The translations under genes and the position numbers were made by a program. From Atherinomorus stipes (taxonomy: Eukaryota > Chordata > Actinopteri > Atheriniformes > Atherinidae), in the NCBI GenBank assembly GCA_023101725.1, contig JALJCO010010235.1, positions 186,001-250,000 on the forward strand: 64,000 nucleotides of DNA, given 5' to 3'. Every line of letters begins with the position of its first letter. The first letter of the stretch is position 1. Under the pieces are notes generated by a model that ran no database searches, was not told where the DNA came from, and saw nothing but the letters and a program-made list of their open reading frames with translations. Positions 61,446-64,000 of this stretch are shown one piece after another.

Positions 61446-61690
61446 AACTGGGGGGAGTGCGTAGCCTCGTAGTAATGTTGCGGGCCTTGGTGTGGCAGAC
61501 CTGGGCTGAGTCCCTGACACCGCAATCAGGTGAACCACCATGAACCCCTGAGCAAGGTCCCTAACCCCCCACCAGCCGACTCCCGGCTGCTGTAATTGGC
61601 TGCCCACTGCTCTCAGGTTCATCCTGAGATGGCTTATGCCACCCCTGGGTGAAATTTAGCCTCCCTCTGCCGTCCCTCTGCAGTCTCTAA
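61446..61690 (+). mobile_element. tRNA-derived SINE
   Basis: GTAGCCTCGTAGTAATGTTG resembles a pol III A box region, and GGGCTGAGTCC about 50 bp later a degenerate B box. This is followed by the CCTGAGCAAGGTCCCTAACC text usual in fish SINEs. Confidence 0.65.
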
Positions 61691-61719
61691 CTCCCATTAA
61701 ACAAACCTGCTACAGCAGT

Positions 61720-62580
61720 TTTAAAGTTCCGAGGGTTCTTACTTCACTCACACTGTTTTGTCCTTTCAGGGACACCGTAGTAAAAATGGTGGAACAAATA
61801 TGGCAGCCTCCATATGTGCACCCCCCCAACAAGTAGATATAAATGACCCATTCTAAGAAAATAAACATATAACAGCTATTCTAGTGCAGCCATTATACTT
61901 CAATAGAAACATAGATTTGAATGATATATTACATTTTTCTGCCATTGACCTTTGATTTTTTACATACTACTTAGTATTTTACATACATTACATGTATGTA
62001 AAAATACCTACCTACATACATACATACATACATACATACATACATACATACATACATACATACAGTACATACATACATACATACAGTACATACATACATT
62101 TTTACATACTGTTGTAGACACACAACAGAACTTTTAGCAGTTTTCTCAGTGACACGCCCCCTATTGGCGGCTAAACTAGCATCCATCTTGTATCGTACCT
62201 GTACTCTGATTCACTCCAGCCGGTAAAAACAGTCTTATCTTGACTCTTGTTCTTTCTCTTCCTCTCTTTCTTTTCCTCTCTTTCTCCAGCAATGTTTCCT
62301 TGCGTTTCTTAACTGAATCCGACATGATGCGCGTTCAAAACACCCGCGGTGTTCATACCTGGTTCATATCTGTTTGCTAGTAAGTGACGCGGTGCTGCAA
62401 CCAATAGTCGGCTGCACAGTTGTGTCCCGGATGGGAATCTTACATACTGTTGTTTCTGAGCCCCAGGACGCTTCTGGGCAGTGACGGCTTGAAAATGTGC
62501 ATATATTGAATCTTGGTGTGCCATCAAAACGAGTCAGAAATGCAGATTTTTAAGCTCTAAAAGTTACGTTGTGTGTCTTT
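61720..62580. repeat. Probable interspersed repeat with TTTAAA ends and a (CATA)n run
   Basis: Begins TTTTAAAGTTCCGAGGGTTC and ends GTTGTGTGTCTTTAAAA. Between lie phrases that look like fish repeat text (GACACGCCCCCTATTGGCGG near 62151) and a (CATA)n microsatellite with short interruptions (about 62016-62097). The segment after CTTTCAG at 61770 is open for 28 codons but is most likely repeat, not exon. Confidence 0.45.
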
Positions 62581-62599
62581 AAAACTTGGTACATAAACT

Positions 62600-64000
62600 T
62601 GACATAAAGGACTTCTAATTATTACAAGACTTCAGTGTTATGATATTAACAAAAAATGATCCTACTTTGAACAATCTGACAGGGTACAGGGTGTACTCAG
62701 GCCCAACCTTCATGTTGTTAACGTGTATCCTTTAAATTTGCTTCTTGGAATAAATATAGATATCTTGCTGAAATGGTTTGCAGTGACCTTGCAGACGCTT
62801 CCAGCTCCACATTTGCTCTGAGTGGTATTGCATATTGCTTATCTCCTTTCACTGAAATGTGATACCTTGCAGTTTTTTTTAAAAGAGCACTTTAACTGCT
62901 TGAAATGAATTTCAAATGCCACCCAGGATGTGCTCAACTCCATAATAGAGTTGGCCTGTGTTTATCATCATTAGGTCCAATCTTTAACGCTTGCATTTTT
63001 TCCTACAACTATCCTGTCCCATCTACATCTATCTCAAAAACTCACCCTCATACCGCATCAGCCCTTCAGAATGGTACTCCTGCATGTTGGATGGTGTAGC
63101 TGTGTGACCAGATTGCTGCTGTAGCCTTTGACCTGCAGGTGCAAAGTATATTTTGATGTACTGTGTATTTATAGATGCTCTTTGTTATTTACTTTTTAAT
63201 GCATGAACACAGAAAAGTGATGATGATGGCAGCATTTTTAGACTGAATCCATGATACAGAGATGGAATGAAATCATTTTAGCTCTATAAATTACCTCACA
63301 ATATTATTCCGGTATAATGTTTTAAAATGATAAGAGCAAATGCAGGATAGTACCAAATATTTGTAACCGTTCCTTAAGCTTTCCTCTGCTGAGCCCAATG
63401 TTTCAACCCCTTGGCTCACATGAAACTCAGAGCACATTCATGTTACCCATAATAATACTCATTAATACGCCTCAGCATCTTCACCATCTTCTGGCTTAAA
63501 TGTCAGGCTTGCACTCTAGATATGCCATAATGTAACTGTGTCAGAAAATCTGCAAAGCATGCTCATTGTCTCAGGGGAAAATGGTTTGATGATGCTGTGG
63601 CATTTCCTTATACTCCTTTCTACTTTTAACCCTTTAAACGTCTGACTGAGCAGCAGAAGCTCCTTTTCTATCCTGTCCTCCTGCTTTTTGTCTAATGATT
63701 TATTTTGCCAGCACTTATTCCAAACATCTGTTTTACCTGTCAAAATGTCATTCCTTTTCTAAAATCCAATTTCATTCCTTCTTTGTGCACTACTTCTTCA
63801 AGAACGGACCATCAACAGTAGGATCGACCATGACACTAATAGAAAAAAAATCAGGTAGTTTAATTTAAAGCTCCACCACAGAATAAATGACTCACAAAGT
63901 TCACTGTCTGGGTTCTACACAAAACAACAGCTGCTCATCCCGGCCAGCTCAGCCTCTACTGGCTCTGGCCAAACACACGGAGCTACTGGTTGGAGGTCAT
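62600..64000. other. No recognised feature
   Basis: Unique-looking sequence of moderate AT content. No coding similarity or clear repeats on either strand. Confidence 0.5.

Noticed and set aside
61770..61856. Exon-like frame after CTTTCAG (begins GHRSKNGGTN), which would be in phase with the exon at 55190
   Set aside because: The surrounding text looks like a common fish interspersed repeat and the frame ends without a donor; joining it to 55125-55190 would be guesswork.
62016..62097. Possible CRISPR-like array of short direct repeats
   Set aside because: It is a plain (CATA)n microsatellite with short interruptions in a vertebrate genome; no spacer structure.

Overview
The window looks like nuclear DNA of a ray-finned (teleost) fish. 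It has spliced genes with long introns, many Tc1-, hAT- and LINE-type repeats of the kinds common in fish, long microsatellites, and no bacterial-style coding. A percomorph is my guess from repeat style; I cannot name the species.

Two genes can be read exon by exon and lie head to head, their start codons about 3.0 kb apart. On the minus strand (23391 down to 7739) is idh3b, the beta subunit of mitochondrial NAD-dependent isocitrate dehydrogenase. It has ten shared coding exons, then a choice of two homologous last coding exons (10722-10811 or 7739-7816), predicting 386 or 382 residues. On the plus strand (26368-39239) is wdr1 (AIP1), a WD40-repeat actin-disassembly factor. Its 15 coding exons join into exactly 606 codons plus stop. 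Its ninth intron (34898-36204) is not GT-AG: it begins ATATCCTTT and ends AC, with a minor-spliceosome branch site, so I call it a U12-type AT-AC intron. A perfect CArG box (SRF site) lies about 145 bp before the wdr1 start codon.

Outside these genes I find only weak gene evidence. There is a CpG-rich block with a possible minus-strand first exon (4585-5170), and a short start-codon exon on the plus strand (55125-55190) that would belong to a gene running off the right side.

The rest is mostly transposon debris, often nested. It includes a degenerate Tc1 copy (535-2342), a second Tc1 end (42597), six copies of a TA-flanked MITE family (one with different ends), many short hAT-like elements (several with readable 8-bp target duplications), TTAA-flanked elements including a large foldback, several LINE remnants, and a SINE. 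Three nests (8.2-9.9, 11.5-13.4 and 31.3-32.3 kb) let the order of insertions be read from the sequence. Two related hAT-like elements (50393-52080 and 56222-56978) carry intact TCTCGCGAGA palindromes.
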